NCBI GenBank assembly: GCA_002353885.1
Contig: DEKO01000029.1
Location: 1 to 13,546, forward strand
Origin: Porphyromonadaceae bacterium UBA2720
Lineage (GTDB): Bacteria > Bacteroidota > Bacteroidia > Bacteroidales > Muribaculaceae
DNA: 13,546 nt
Reading direction: 5' to 3'
The stretch's first letter is position 1, and the number at the start of each line of letters is the position of its first letter. The position numbers were made by a program, and so were the translations under genes. The notes under the pieces were generated by a model. The model had not been told where the DNA came from. It worked only from the letters and a program-made list of their open reading frames with translations, and searched no databases. Of the stretch, positions 7,364 through 13,533 are shown piece by piece.

Positions 7364-8140
7364 TTATTTGTTTAACAATAGGTCACCGATGGCGGCCAGT
7401 TGGTCGTGGGCGGTTTGGTCGACGCGGCATGGGGTGACGGCAATCCAACCACGGTCCAGATTGTAGAGGTCGGTTGTGGGGTCGTCGGGGTGATCCATTT
7501 CATAGCGGCCGGTCATCCAGTAGTAGTCGCGGCCGAAGGGGTCGACACGGTGGTCATACTCGTCGCGCCAGCACCCCATGCCGGCTGTGGTGACCTTGAT
7601 GCCATGAATCTCGCCTGCCGGCATGTTCACGTTCAGGCACACATCGGCGGGTAGGCCATGCTTGAGCACGGCCTCAATGATCTGTTTGACCCACGGCAGG
7701 GTGGGGGTGAAGTCAACATGGGTCTCATATCGCCCATAGCTGAACCCCACGCTGGTCACATGGTGTGCCGCACCCTCAAACACTGCTCCCATCGTGCCGC
7801 TATAGACGGTGTTGACGCCCGTGTTCAGCCCATGGTTGATGCCCGACAGCAGCAGGTCGGGCCGGCGGTTGGGCAGCAGTTGGTCCAGAGCCATCTTCAC
7901 GCAATCGGTGGGTGTGCCGTCGACCAGCCAGACTTGGTAACCTGGCTCATCGACTGTCTTGTAGGCGCGCAGCGGGCGGGCGATGGTGATGGCGCTGCCC
8001 ATGCCGCTCTGGTGCTGTTGCGGTGCCACAACAACGACATCGCCCAGCTGCCGTGCGATGCCGATGAGTGCCTGGATGCCATCGTAGTCATATCCGTCGT
8101 CATTGCTGATCAAGATCAGCGGTCTCTTGTTGTCTGTCAT
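7364..8140 (-). CDS. surE: 5'/3'-nucleotidase SurE (survival protein)
   Basis: SurE is a cytoplasmic metal-dependent phosphatase that removes phosphate from nucleoside 5'- and 3'-monophosphates and short polyphosphate. At 258 residues it has the family length. The N-terminal metal site is ILISNDDGYDYDG, with Asp14 and Asp15. Ser45 in QQHQSGMGSAIT, the VDGTPTDCV segment (73-81) and Asn102 in LLSGINHGLNTG complete the conserved set. The start at ATG 8140 lies just downstream of a good TAnnTTTG element, giving a short leader. surE is divergent from nagB, and the broken secreted-protein gene follows it after about 11 bases. Confidence 0.97.
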   Translation of the reverse strand: MTDNKRPLILISNDDGYDYDGIQALIGIARQLGDVVVVAPQQHQSGMGSAITIARPLRAYKTVDEPGYQVWLVDGTPTDCVKMALDQLLPNRRPDLLLSGINHGLNTGVNTVYSGTMGAVFEGAAHHVTSVGFSYGRYETHVDFTPTLPWVKQIIEAVLKHGLPADVCLNVNMPAGEIHGIKVTTAGMGCWRDEYDHRVDPFGRDYYWMTGRYEMDHPDDPTTDLYNLDRGWIAVTPCRVDQTAHDQLAAIGDLLLNK

Positions 8141-8157
8141 AGTCGTTGTATTTTCGG

Positions 8158-8165
8158 CAAAGTTA
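8158..8165 (-). promoter_or_regulatory. surE: -7 element of the surE promoter
   Basis: The minus strand reads TAACTTTG, a full match to TAnnTTTG, ending 17 bases before the surE ATG. A TTTG (8181-8178) lies 12 bases upstream of it, closer than the usual 18-21, so that box may instead belong to the palindrome described separately. Confidence 0.55.
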
Positions 8166-8169
8166 ATGT

Positions 8170-8204
8170 TTTTTTGGCAAATGCGTGTGCAGTTTGCCAG
8201 AAAA
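8170..8204. promoter_or_regulatory. Palindrome between divergent surE and nagB, possible operator
   Basis: TTTTTTGGCAAA (8170-8181) and TTTGCCAGAAAA (8193-8204) are inverted copies with one mismatch, separated by 11 bases; the inner GGCAAA/TTTGCC arms are perfect. The element is centred between the -7 boxes of surE and nagB, 4 bases from each. That is where a shared repressor or activator could act on both genes. It could also simply reflect mirrored upstream promoter boxes. Confidence 0.45.
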
Positions 8205-8208
8205 GCTG

Positions 8209-8216
8209 TAATTTTG
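8209..8216 (+). promoter_or_regulatory. nagB: -7 element of the nagB promoter
   Basis: TAATTTTG matches TAnnTTTG, about 50 bases upstream of the nagB ATG. A TTTG lies 12 bases upstream (8193-8196), the same short spacing seen on the surE side. A second TTTG (8173-8176) is too far away. Confidence 0.5.
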
Positions 8217-8265
8217 TGGTCCTGTGATAAAACAATGAAATAACTCTAAACGATAAACTAAAGAT

Positions 8266-9075
8266 ATGCGACTAATCATCGAACCGAATTACGAGCAGGT
8301 GTCAGCGTGGGCGGCACGCTATGTGGCCAGCCGCATCAATGCAGCCAAACCCACAGCCGAGCACCCCTTTGTGTTGGGATGCCCAACGGGCAGCTCGCCG
8401 CTGGGAATGTACAAGAAACTCATTGAGATGAACCACGCTGGGGAGGTCAGTTTTGAACATGTCGTTACTTTCAACATGGATGAATACTGCAACCTGCCTG
8501 AGGATCATCCCGAGAGTTACCATTCGTTCATGTGGAACAATTTTTTCAGTCACATCAACATCAAGCCTGAGAATGTCAATATCCTCAACGGCAATGCCGC
8601 TGACCTGGCTAAGGAGTGTGCCGACTATGAAGCGCGCATTCAGGCTGCGGGTGGCATCGACCTGTTTATGGGAGGTGTGGGGCCAGATGGGCACATTGCC
8701 TTCAACGAGCCTGGGTCGTCGCTCACATCCCTCACCCGTCAGAAGACGCTGACACAGGACACCATCATTGCCAACAGCCGGTTCTTTGACAACGATATCA
8801 ACAAGGTGCCAAAAACGGCGCTGACCGTGGGAGTCGGCACAGTGATGGCGGCACGCGAGGTGATGATCATCGTCAACGGCTACAAGAAGGCACGCGCCTT
8901 GCAACAGGCTGTCGAGGGGGCAGTGAGCCACATGTGCACGCTCAGCGCCCTGCAGATGCACCGCCATGCCATCATCATTGCCGACGAGGATGCATGCCAG
9001 GAACTGAAAGTGAGCACCTACCGCTACTTCAAGGACATCGAGCGTAACAACCTCGACCCGGCATCACTGATGTAA
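8266..9075 (+). CDS. nagB: Glucosamine-6-phosphate deaminase
   Basis: NagB converts glucosamine-6-phosphate to fructose-6-phosphate and ammonia, the entry of amino sugars into glycolysis; it is cytoplasmic and usually hexameric. The 269 residues align almost without gaps to the E. coli enzyme. The start MRLIIEPNYEQV, the phosphate loop GCPTGSSPLGMY, FNMDEY with Asp72, GVGPDGHIAFNEP with Asp141, His143 and Glu148, and NSRFFDND are all intact. The ATG at 8266 matches the family start. It is the only plus-strand gene in the window, divergent from surE, and ends before a perfect hairpin and heptamer repeats. The window also holds a degenerate NagB-like domain in the fusion gene, so this copy is probably the working deaminase. 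No nagA or transporter is adjacent. Confidence 0.98.
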   Translation: MRLIIEPNYEQVSAWAARYVASRINAAKPTAEHPFVLGCPTGSSPLGMYKKLIEMNHAGEVSFEHVVTFNMDEYCNLPEDHPESYHSFMWNNFFSHINIKPENVNILNGNAADLAKECADYEARIQAAGGIDLFMGGVGPDGHIAFNEPGSSLTSLTRQKTLTQDTIIANSRFFDNDINKVPKTALTVGVGTVMAAREVMIIVNGYKKARALQQAVEGAVSHMCTLSALQMHRHAIIIADEDACQELKVSTYRYFKDIERNNLDPASLM

Positions 9076-9086
9076 TCGTCAAGCGG

Positions 9087-9114
9087 TAAGCTATAAGCTT
9101 TAAGCAATAAGCAA
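9087..9114. repeat. Four heptamers TAAGCNN after nagB
   Basis: TAAGCTA (9087-9093), TAAGCTT (9094-9100), TAAGCAA (9101-9107) and TAAGCAA (9108-9114) run head to tail, starting 11 bases after the nagB stop and directly before the 15-bp hairpin. Confidence 0.75.
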
Positions 9115-9116
9115 CG

Positions 9117-9150
9117 ACAATGGGCTTCGCCATCAGGCGAAGCCCATTGT
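9117..9150. repeat. Perfect 15-bp inverted repeat downstream of nagB
   Basis: ACAATGGGCTTCGCC (9117-9131), loop ATCA, and GGCGAAGCCCATTGT (9136-9150) pair perfectly. This is a very stable stem with a four-base loop, placed 42 bases after nagB. No T-run follows in either direction, so it is not a standard intrinsic terminator, though it could still block readthrough or protect the mRNA 3' end. Its right arm runs into the ATTGTGC heptamers. Confidence 0.8.
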
Positions 9151-9191
9151 GCATTGGGCATTGTGCATTGTGCATTGTGCATTGTGCATTG
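9146..9191. repeat. Six-copy heptamer repeat ATTGTGC
   Basis: ATTGTGC at 9146-9152, a variant ATTGGGC at 9153-9159, then four exact copies to 9187 and a partial ATTG. The first copy overlaps the right arm of the hairpin, which suggests that the array grew out from the hairpin edge. Confidence 0.9.
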
Positions 9192-9203
9192 AAAAAATGG
9201 CAC

Positions 9204-9241
9204 AAAAAAAGCTGCTCGACTCTCAACGAGGGGAACAGCTT
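9204..9241 (-). terminator. Intrinsic terminator of the small lipoprotein gene
   Basis: On the minus strand AAGCTGTTC (9241-9233) pairs with GAGCAGCTT (9217-9209), including one G-U pair, around a 15-base loop that can pair further inside (CTCG/CGAG). The stem runs straight into a run of seven T residues (9210-9204). It lies about 50 bases after the lipoprotein stop codon, in the correct orientation. Confidence 0.7.
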
Positions 9242-9293
9242 CAAACTCTTTGTTGTGTTCAGAGTGTCGCTAAATAGCGATGCTTCTCTAAGC

Positions 9294-9512
9294 TTAGGCA
9301 GGTGCGTTAGCAGCGCTGTCAGCGGGAGCAGCAGCCTCAGCGGGAGCGGCCTGAGCGGCAGTGTCCTGAGCGGTAGTGTCAGCAGGAACAACCTCCTCCA
9401 CGGGAGCCTCAGTTGCGAGGGTGTCGGTATTCTCAGTAGTCTGCTCAGCATTGCTGCAAGAGAAGAGAGATACACTAAAAACAACAGCAAGTAATAAAAC
9501 TAACTTTTTCAT
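9294..9512 (-). CDS. Small Ala/Pro/acid-rich lipoprotein
   Basis: This 72-residue protein starts at ATG 9512; an upstream extension to 9542 is possible but would spoil the signal peptide. MKKLVLLLAVVFSVSLFSC is a classic lipoprotein signal with the lipobox ending at Cys19, so the product should be lipidated and sit in the envelope. The mature part is about 54 residues of Thr, Glu, Asp, Ala and Pro (for example PVEEVVPADTTAQ) with no Lys or Arg, so it is acidic, low in complexity and probably unfolded. The end is Ala/Pro repeats. It has its own promoter and terminator, so it is a stand-alone gene. Function is unknown; a cell-envelope spacer or filler role is possible but speculative. Confidence 0.8.
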   Translation of the reverse strand: MKKLVLLLAVVFSVSLFSCSNAEQTTENTDTLATEAPVEEVVPADTTAQDTAAQAAPAEAAAPADSAANAPA

Positions 9513-9598
9513 TTCTTTGTTTAAAATTAAAAAATAAAACAATAAATTATAGTCAAACTTTATTTTGGACCTCAGATATCTCCGTCCGAAATCCGCTG

Positions 9599-9628
9599 CA
9601 AAATTATATCAAATTTTTAACATGCAAA
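9599..9628 (-). promoter_or_regulatory. Promoter of the small lipoprotein gene
   Basis: TTTG at 9628-9625 and TAATTTTG at 9606-9599 on the minus strand are 18 bases apart, a good match to the Bacteroidetes TTTG / TAnnTTTG promoter. The start codon is about 87 bases downstream, leaving a long AT-rich leader. The remaining gap up to 9830 is AT-rich, and I see no gene in it. Confidence 0.65.
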
Positions 9629-9830
9629 CTTTTTTCGGAAAATTTTTTATCGCGACAAATCGATTTTATTGAGGGAAAAGTCGAAAAACGGATGTTTTGC
9701 AGAAGCTAAGTTGTTGAACCACAGCAATATTACGAACCCCCTCAAGGTTTAATCAGCTAAAGTTAAATATTGTTTAATGGGCTCGATGTAACTTTTTTGT
9801 AGCCATTTTTTGTCTGCTTGCGGGCTCGTG

Positions 9831-10976
9831 CTATCCCCTGTTGGACAGGTGGGTGAACAAGGCGTTAAGCACGGCGGCTACCACATACACTACAGCAGCG
9901 CTTGTCATCAGATTGCCAAGACCCATCAGCGGGGCTACAAGCGCGCCAACGACAAACCCCACTGCACCCAGCAGCGCGCTGGCCGTGCCAGCTTGAGCGC
10001 GGGCACTATCCATTGCACGCCCGCTGCTGCTGGTCAGTGTCACGCCCACAAAGAAGAGCATCAAGCTGATTACCACCTCGTAGCACCAGAATGGCATGCC
10101 GCCCAGCAGGACCACTGACATCACGATACCACTTGCCAGTAGACCCGTGCTGCAGATGCGCATGCCACGTTCGCCACTGCCCATGGCTGCTGCCGACCCG
10201 GCCCCCAGCGCTGTGAAGATGCCGTTGGCCCCTAATGCATAACCGATTGTCGAGGGACTGTAGCCACAGCGAACGACCAGAAATGGTGTCAGGGCGATGT
10301 TGCCAAACAGGACTGCAAGGGCTGCTCCCTGGTGAAGGATGGTGTAGAGGCAAGTGTGATTGTGGAACACCTTATTAAATAAAGACATGGTGGCCACTGC
10401 ACTGGTGGTGACACGGCGCTCGGTGGGCAGCGACTCTGGCACAAACAGACATGCCACACACAGCACCACTGCGACAATCGTTGTGCCCAGCATGGGGCCC
10501 TGCCATCCCATGGCCTGTGTCAGGGCACCTCCAGCCATCGGGGTGAAAATCGGAAATAGCCCGTTGAACACGTTGATAAACGCAAGAGTCTTGATCAATT
10601 CGTTGCCCTGGCTCATGTCGCTGGCCATCGAGCGGGCGATGACGATGCCACCACCTGCCGACAGACCTTGCACAACGCGCAAGCCAAGCAGAAGTGACAG
10701 GGAGGGAGCGATCAGGCTGGCCATCGACGCCAGTGCAAGCAGAACCATCGACGCCAGTAGCGGGCCACGGCGGCCCAGGCGGTCGCTCAGAGGCCCAATG
10801 ATGACTTGACCCAATGCCAGGCCCAGCAGGCTGGCTGTCAGACCCAGCTGTGCCGTCGATGCCTCGATGCCGAAGGTGTTGACCAGGTCGGGCATGGCGG
10901 GCGAGAACATGTTGTTGACCACTGATGCCAGGGCGGTGAGGATGCCCAGCACCGACAGAAGATAGATGCGTTTCAT
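9831..10976 (-). CDS. MFS drug efflux transporter, Bcr/CflA type
   Basis: This is a 381-residue inner-membrane protein with about 12 hydrophobic segments, of the major facilitator superfamily (drug:H+ antiporter, 12-TM family). Motif A between TM2 and TM3 is GPLSDRLGRRGPLL (61-74). SPAMPDL (25-31) after TM1 and RVVQGLSAGGGIVIARSMASD (100-120) are typical of the Bcr/CflA branch, whose members export compounds such as bicyclomycin, sulfonamides or chloramphenicol. The substrate here cannot be told. The start ATG 10976 overlaps the AraC regulator stop by 4 bases (ATGA), indicating translational coupling and probable control by that regulator. No clear terminator follows the stop. Confidence 0.92.
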   Translation of the reverse strand: MKRIYLLSVLGILTALASVVNNMFSPAMPDLVNTFGIEASTAQLGLTASLLGLALGQVIIGPLSDRLGRRGPLLASMVLLALASMASLIAPSLSLLLGLRVVQGLSAGGGIVIARSMASDMSQGNELIKTLAFINVFNGLFPIFTPMAGGALTQAMGWQGPMLGTTIVAVVLCVACLFVPESLPTERRVTTSAVATMSLFNKVFHNHTCLYTILHQGAALAVLFGNIALTPFLVVRCGYSPSTIGYALGANGIFTALGAGSAAAMGSGERGMRICSTGLLASGIVMSVVLLGGMPFWCYEVVISLMLFFVGVTLTSSSGRAMDSARAQAGTASALLGAVGFVVGALVAPLMGLGNLMTSAAVVYVVAAVLNALFTHLSNRG

Positions 10977-11812
10977 TGTTGGTTGCGTTTGAAGGTGAGG
11001 GGCGACTGCCCGGTGAGCTTGCGGAAGAATTTGCCCAAACTCGACTGGTCGGCAAAACCGAATTCGCTGGCCAGCTCTTTCATCGACTTACCCGAGTACA
11101 TGAGGTCGCGCTTGATATAGTTCACCAGAATCGCCGAGATGATTTCTTTGGCCTTGTGCCCCGACTTGAGCTTGCAAATCTCATTCAGATACTTCGGAGT
11201 GATGCACAGGTGCTGAGCGTAGAAGGCCACCTCATGTTCACGCTGCACATGGTCGTTGATCAGGTTGATAAAGTTGCGGAAGTAGTTGTCGGCCATCGAG
11301 TATCCGCCTTTCTGGGGATGCGTGGCTGCCGAGCCCGACTCGGCCTCGCCCAGGATGATGACAATGCTGCGGAAGATGCTGCGCGGTATCTCGTGACGGA
11401 ACTTGCCCACGTCCATCGAACCATAGATGCGCAGACTCTCAAACAGATTAAGCAGCAATTGCCAGCGCTTGGGGTCGTCGATATGACGCACGGGGGTGCT
11501 GAACAGAGACTGAAGCAACTCGGTTTCCACACCGACAACCGATTCCATCGAGAATTGTTCGTTCATCACCAGAGCAAGGGCCTCAAAGTCGGGCGACACC
11601 TCAATCTGACGGAGCTCCATGACGTGTGTGTAGCACAAGCGCGAACCGCTGCGGGCACGCAGTCGTTCCATGTTCAGTTCCACTAGTGCCTCGCCATGCG
11701 TGCACAGCAGCACGATGGTGAATTTCTGTCGTTGACGTTCGGCCTGGAAGTCACGGGCTGTGAGGGTTACACAACAGTAGCCACAGTCCTCTATTTGTTG
11801 TTCAAAGTTCAT
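10973..11812 (-). CDS. AraC-family transcriptional regulator
   Basis: The chosen start, ATG 11812, gives 279 residues. A longer frame is open to 11929, but a promoter element lies inside that extension, which rules it out. The C-terminal 100 residues hold the AraC/XylS double helix-turn-helix: VAFYAQHLCITPKYLNEICK, then KSMKELASEFGFADQSSLGKFFRKLTGQSPLTFK, with the conserved F..FFR..G.SP..F pattern. The N-terminal part has no recognisable ligand domain beyond a probable cupin-like region. It overlaps the downstream efflux gene by 4 bases and most simply controls that gene, its own operon, or both. Effector unknown. Confidence 0.93.
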   Translation of the reverse strand: MNFEQQIEDCGYCCVTLTARDFQAERQRQKFTIVLLCTHGEALVELNMERLRARSGSRLCYTHVMELRQIEVSPDFEALALVMNEQFSMESVVGVETELLQSLFSTPVRHIDDPKRWQLLLNLFESLRIYGSMDVGKFRHEIPRSIFRSIVIILGEAESGSAATHPQKGGYSMADNYFRNFINLINDHVQREHEVAFYAQHLCITPKYLNEICKLKSGHKAKEIISAILVNYIKRDLMYSGKSMKELASEFGFADQSSLGKFFRKLTGQSPLTFKRNQQ

Positions 11813-11833
11813 ACTCACTTCGGTTTTGGACTG

Positions 11834-11863
11834 CAAAATTACAACATTTTTAGATATGATAAA
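11834..11863 (-). promoter_or_regulatory. Promoter of the AraC/efflux operon
   Basis: TTTA at 11863-11860 (one change from TTTG) and TAATTTTG at 11841-11834, 18 bases apart. The transcript would start close to the ATG at 11812, giving a very short leader, which decides the start of the regulator gene. Confidence 0.6.
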
Positions 11864-11884
11864 GCCTCTGGTCGGACTTTTGAA

Positions 11885-11926
11885 CAAAAACAACGATTCG
11901 GTGGAATCTGTCATACCACCGAATCG
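11885..11926 (-). terminator. Intrinsic terminator downstream of metK
   Basis: CGATTCGGTGG (minus strand, 11926-11916) and CCACCGAATCG (11904-11894) form a perfect 11-bp stem with an 11-base loop, followed by TTGTTTTTG. It would end transcripts coming from metK just before the AraC promoter. Its position 20 bases upstream of the -33 box also allows an operator role. Confidence 0.8.
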
Positions 11927-12000
11927 CATATCGCCAACAAACTGTGACGTGTAGGCTATTAACTAGTAACTCGAGTTTCGGAACAAGCTACTTTTGTGTT

Positions 12001-12128
12001 GTTAAAGGAGTTAAGTGGTTATGTGGTTAAGATGATAGCCTTTTTGCCTGATGGGGTCATACTGCCACAATCATGTAACGTCTTAACTCCCTTTAACTCC
12101 TTAACTACTAAAAAATAACGTCTTTACT
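12001..12128. repeat. Paired clusters of AGTTAAG-type short repeats in inverted orientation
   Basis: From 12001 to 12032, GTTAAAGG, AGTTAAGT, GGTTATGT and GGTTAAGA follow each other. From 12076 to 12128 the opposite orientation appears: TAACGTCT, TAACTCCCT, TTAACTCC, TTAACTAC, and after an A-run TAACGTCT and TTACTCC. The core AAGGAGTTAA (12005-12014) is exactly inverted at 12093-12102, so the gap could fold into a long imperfect stem with an approximately 78-base loop. It fills the region between the metK stop and the terminator; no gene is seen here. Confidence 0.6.
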
Positions 12129-12131
12129 CCT

Positions 12132-13442
12132 CTAGAAACTTGAGCTATTGACTATATCAAACTCTTGTCGCAGGCGGTCGACGTAGTCGAGTTTTTCCCA
12201 GGTGAAGAGTTCGACCTCGATTGCCAGGTCGCCTTCATAGTCGTTGTGGAAGCGCTTGGTCACACGGCGCGGGTCGCGGCCCATGTGGCCGTAGGCTGCT
12301 GTCTCCTCGTAGATGGGTTTGCGCAGTCCCAGCCGCTGCTCAATGGCTGCAGGGCGCATGTCGAACACTTGCTGCAGTCGGTGTGCAATCTCGGCATCGC
12401 TCATCGGCACATGCGATGTGCCATAGGTGTTGACATAGAAGCTCACGGGTTCAGCCTTGCCGATGGCGTAGGCCACCTGAACAAGCATCTGGCTGGCTAT
12501 GCCGGCGGCAACAGCGTTCTTGGCGATGTGGCGCGCTGCATAGGCGGCACTGCGGTCCACCTTGCTGGGATCCTTGCCGCTGAAGGCACCGCCGCCATGA
12601 GCGCCGCGACCACCATAGGTGTCAACGATAATCTTGCGGCCTGTCAGGCCTGTGTCGCCAGCGGGACCACCAATGACAAACTTGCCGGTGGGATTGACCA
12701 AAACAATCAGTTGGTCGTCAAAGAGCGACTGGATCTCGGGCGACAGCTGCGCCTTGACACGGGGCAGCAGAATGCCTTTCACGTCGTCCTCGATGCGCTG
12801 CAGCATCTGGCGGTCGGCCTCCAGTTGGGCCTCGTGACTATTGCCGTTGGGGCGGATAAATTCGTCGTGTTGTGTGCTCACGACGATGGTGTGGATGCGC
12901 ACCGGACGATGGGTCTCGCTGTCATACTCCACTGTTACCTGGCTCTTCGAGTCGGGGCGCAGATAGCTCATCAGACGGCTTTCGCGACGGATTTGCGCCA
13001 ACTCATACATGATGAAGTGAGCCAGATAGAGCGTCAACGGCATCATCGACGGTGTCTCGTCGCACGCATAGCCGAACATCATGCCCTGGTCACCGGCACC
13101 CTGTTCCTCGGGAGTGGCACGTTCCACGCCGCGGTTGATGTCGCCACTCTGTTCGTGCAGCGCGCTGAACACACCGCACGACGAGCCGTCAAACATCAAC
13201 TCGCTGCGGTTATAGCCGATGCGGTTGATCACACGGCGGGCTGTGGCCATCAGGTCAATGTAGGTCTTGCTCTTGACCTCGCCGGCAATCACCACCTGTC
13301 CGGTGGTCACGAGCGTTTCGCAAGCCACCTTCGACTGCGGGTCGTAGGCCAAGAACTGGTCCAGGATGGCGTCGCTAATCTGGTCGGCAACCTTGTCGGG
13401 ATGCCCCTCAGACACTGATTCGGATGTGAAAAGATAGTTCAT
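12132..13442 (-). CDS. metK: S-adenosylmethionine synthetase (methionine adenosyltransferase)
   Basis: MetK makes S-adenosylmethionine from methionine and ATP in the cytoplasm. The 436 residues contain the ATP and metal motifs ESVSEGHPDKVADQISDAIL near the N-terminus, the GAGDQGMMFGYA loop (about 115-126), TGKFVIGGPAGDTGLTGRK and the Gly-rich phosphate loop GGGAFSGKDPSKVDRSAAY. The length is somewhat above the roughly 384 of E. coli, as in other Bacteroidetes enzymes, with extra sequence in the middle (near residues 150-220). The start ATG 13442 gives the standard MNYLFTSESVSEGHPDK. The gene ends in a repeat-filled gap with a terminator, so it is probably monocistronic. Its leader carries a large hairpin; no known SAM riboswitch was recognised. 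Confidence 0.98.
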   Translation of the reverse strand: MNYLFTSESVSEGHPDKVADQISDAILDQFLAYDPQSKVACETLVTTGQVVIAGEVKSKTYIDLMATARRVINRIGYNRSELMFDGSSCGVFSALHEQSGDINRGVERATPEEQGAGDQGMMFGYACDETPSMMPLTLYLAHFIMYELAQIRRESRLMSYLRPDSKSQVTVEYDSETHRPVRIHTIVVSTQHDEFIRPNGNSHEAQLEADRQMLQRIEDDVKGILLPRVKAQLSPEIQSLFDDQLIVLVNPTGKFVIGGPAGDTGLTGRKIIVDTYGGRGAHGGGAFSGKDPSKVDRSAAYAARHIAKNAVAAGIASQMLVQVAYAIGKAEPVSFYVNTYGTSHVPMSDAEIAHRLQQVFDMRPAAIEQRLGLRKPIYEETAAYGHMGRDPRRVTKRFHNDYEGDLAIEVELFTWEKLDYVDRLRQEFDIVNSSSF

Positions 13443-13456
13443 TTTCCAACAAATTT

Positions 13457-13528
13457 TTAGTCGTTAATAAAAATAGTGGAAAATGCTAAAAAGGTGTGAG
13501 AGGCTAACAAGCCTCGCGATTTTAGCAT
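13457..13528 (-). CDS. Possible 23-codon leader reading frame upstream of metK
   Basis: ATG at 13528 opens a frame beginning MLKSRGLLASHT and ending in TAA at 13459-13457, 14 bases before the metK ATG. Its start and middle codons lie in the two arms and loop of the hairpin. It could be a leader peptide or just an accident of the palindrome; no Met-rich run, as in an attenuation peptide, is present. Confidence 0.25.
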   Translation of the reverse strand: MLKSRGLLASHTFLAFSTIFIND

Positions 13529-13533
13529 TTTTT
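13480..13533. repeat. Two-tier hairpin upstream of metK
   Basis: Outer arms AAAATGCTAAAA (13480-13491) and TTTTAGCATTTT (13520-13531) are perfect 12-bp inverted copies. Inside them GAGGCT (13500-13505) and AGCCTC (13510-13515) form a GC-rich 6-bp stem with loop AACA. In the plus direction it is followed by T residues and could end a transcript entering from the left; in the minus direction it would sit in the metK leader or at the end of a gene beyond the window. Confidence 0.7.

Noticed and set aside
9146..9191. Possible CRISPR array in the ATTGTGC repeats
   Set aside because: The units are contiguous heptamers with no spacers and no cas genes nearby.
9029..9490. Minus-strand open frame through the hairpin and heptamer repeats
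   Set aside because: It overlaps nagB and the lipoprotein gene in another frame, and its middle is translated repeat (QCTMHNA type), so it is not a gene.
9779..9829. Direct repeats GGGCTCG (9779-9785 and 9823-9829) after the efflux gene
   Set aside because: Seven bases matched over 44 bases could be chance; no attachment site or mobile gene is near.
11813..11929. N-terminal extension of the AraC regulator by 39 residues
   Set aside because: A TAnnTTTG promoter box and a terminator hairpin lie inside it, and the extension has no family-like sequence.
12165..13418. Long open frame on the plus strand opposite metK
   Set aside because: Fully antisense to an unmistakable metK with no motif, promoter or partner; a codon-bias shadow.
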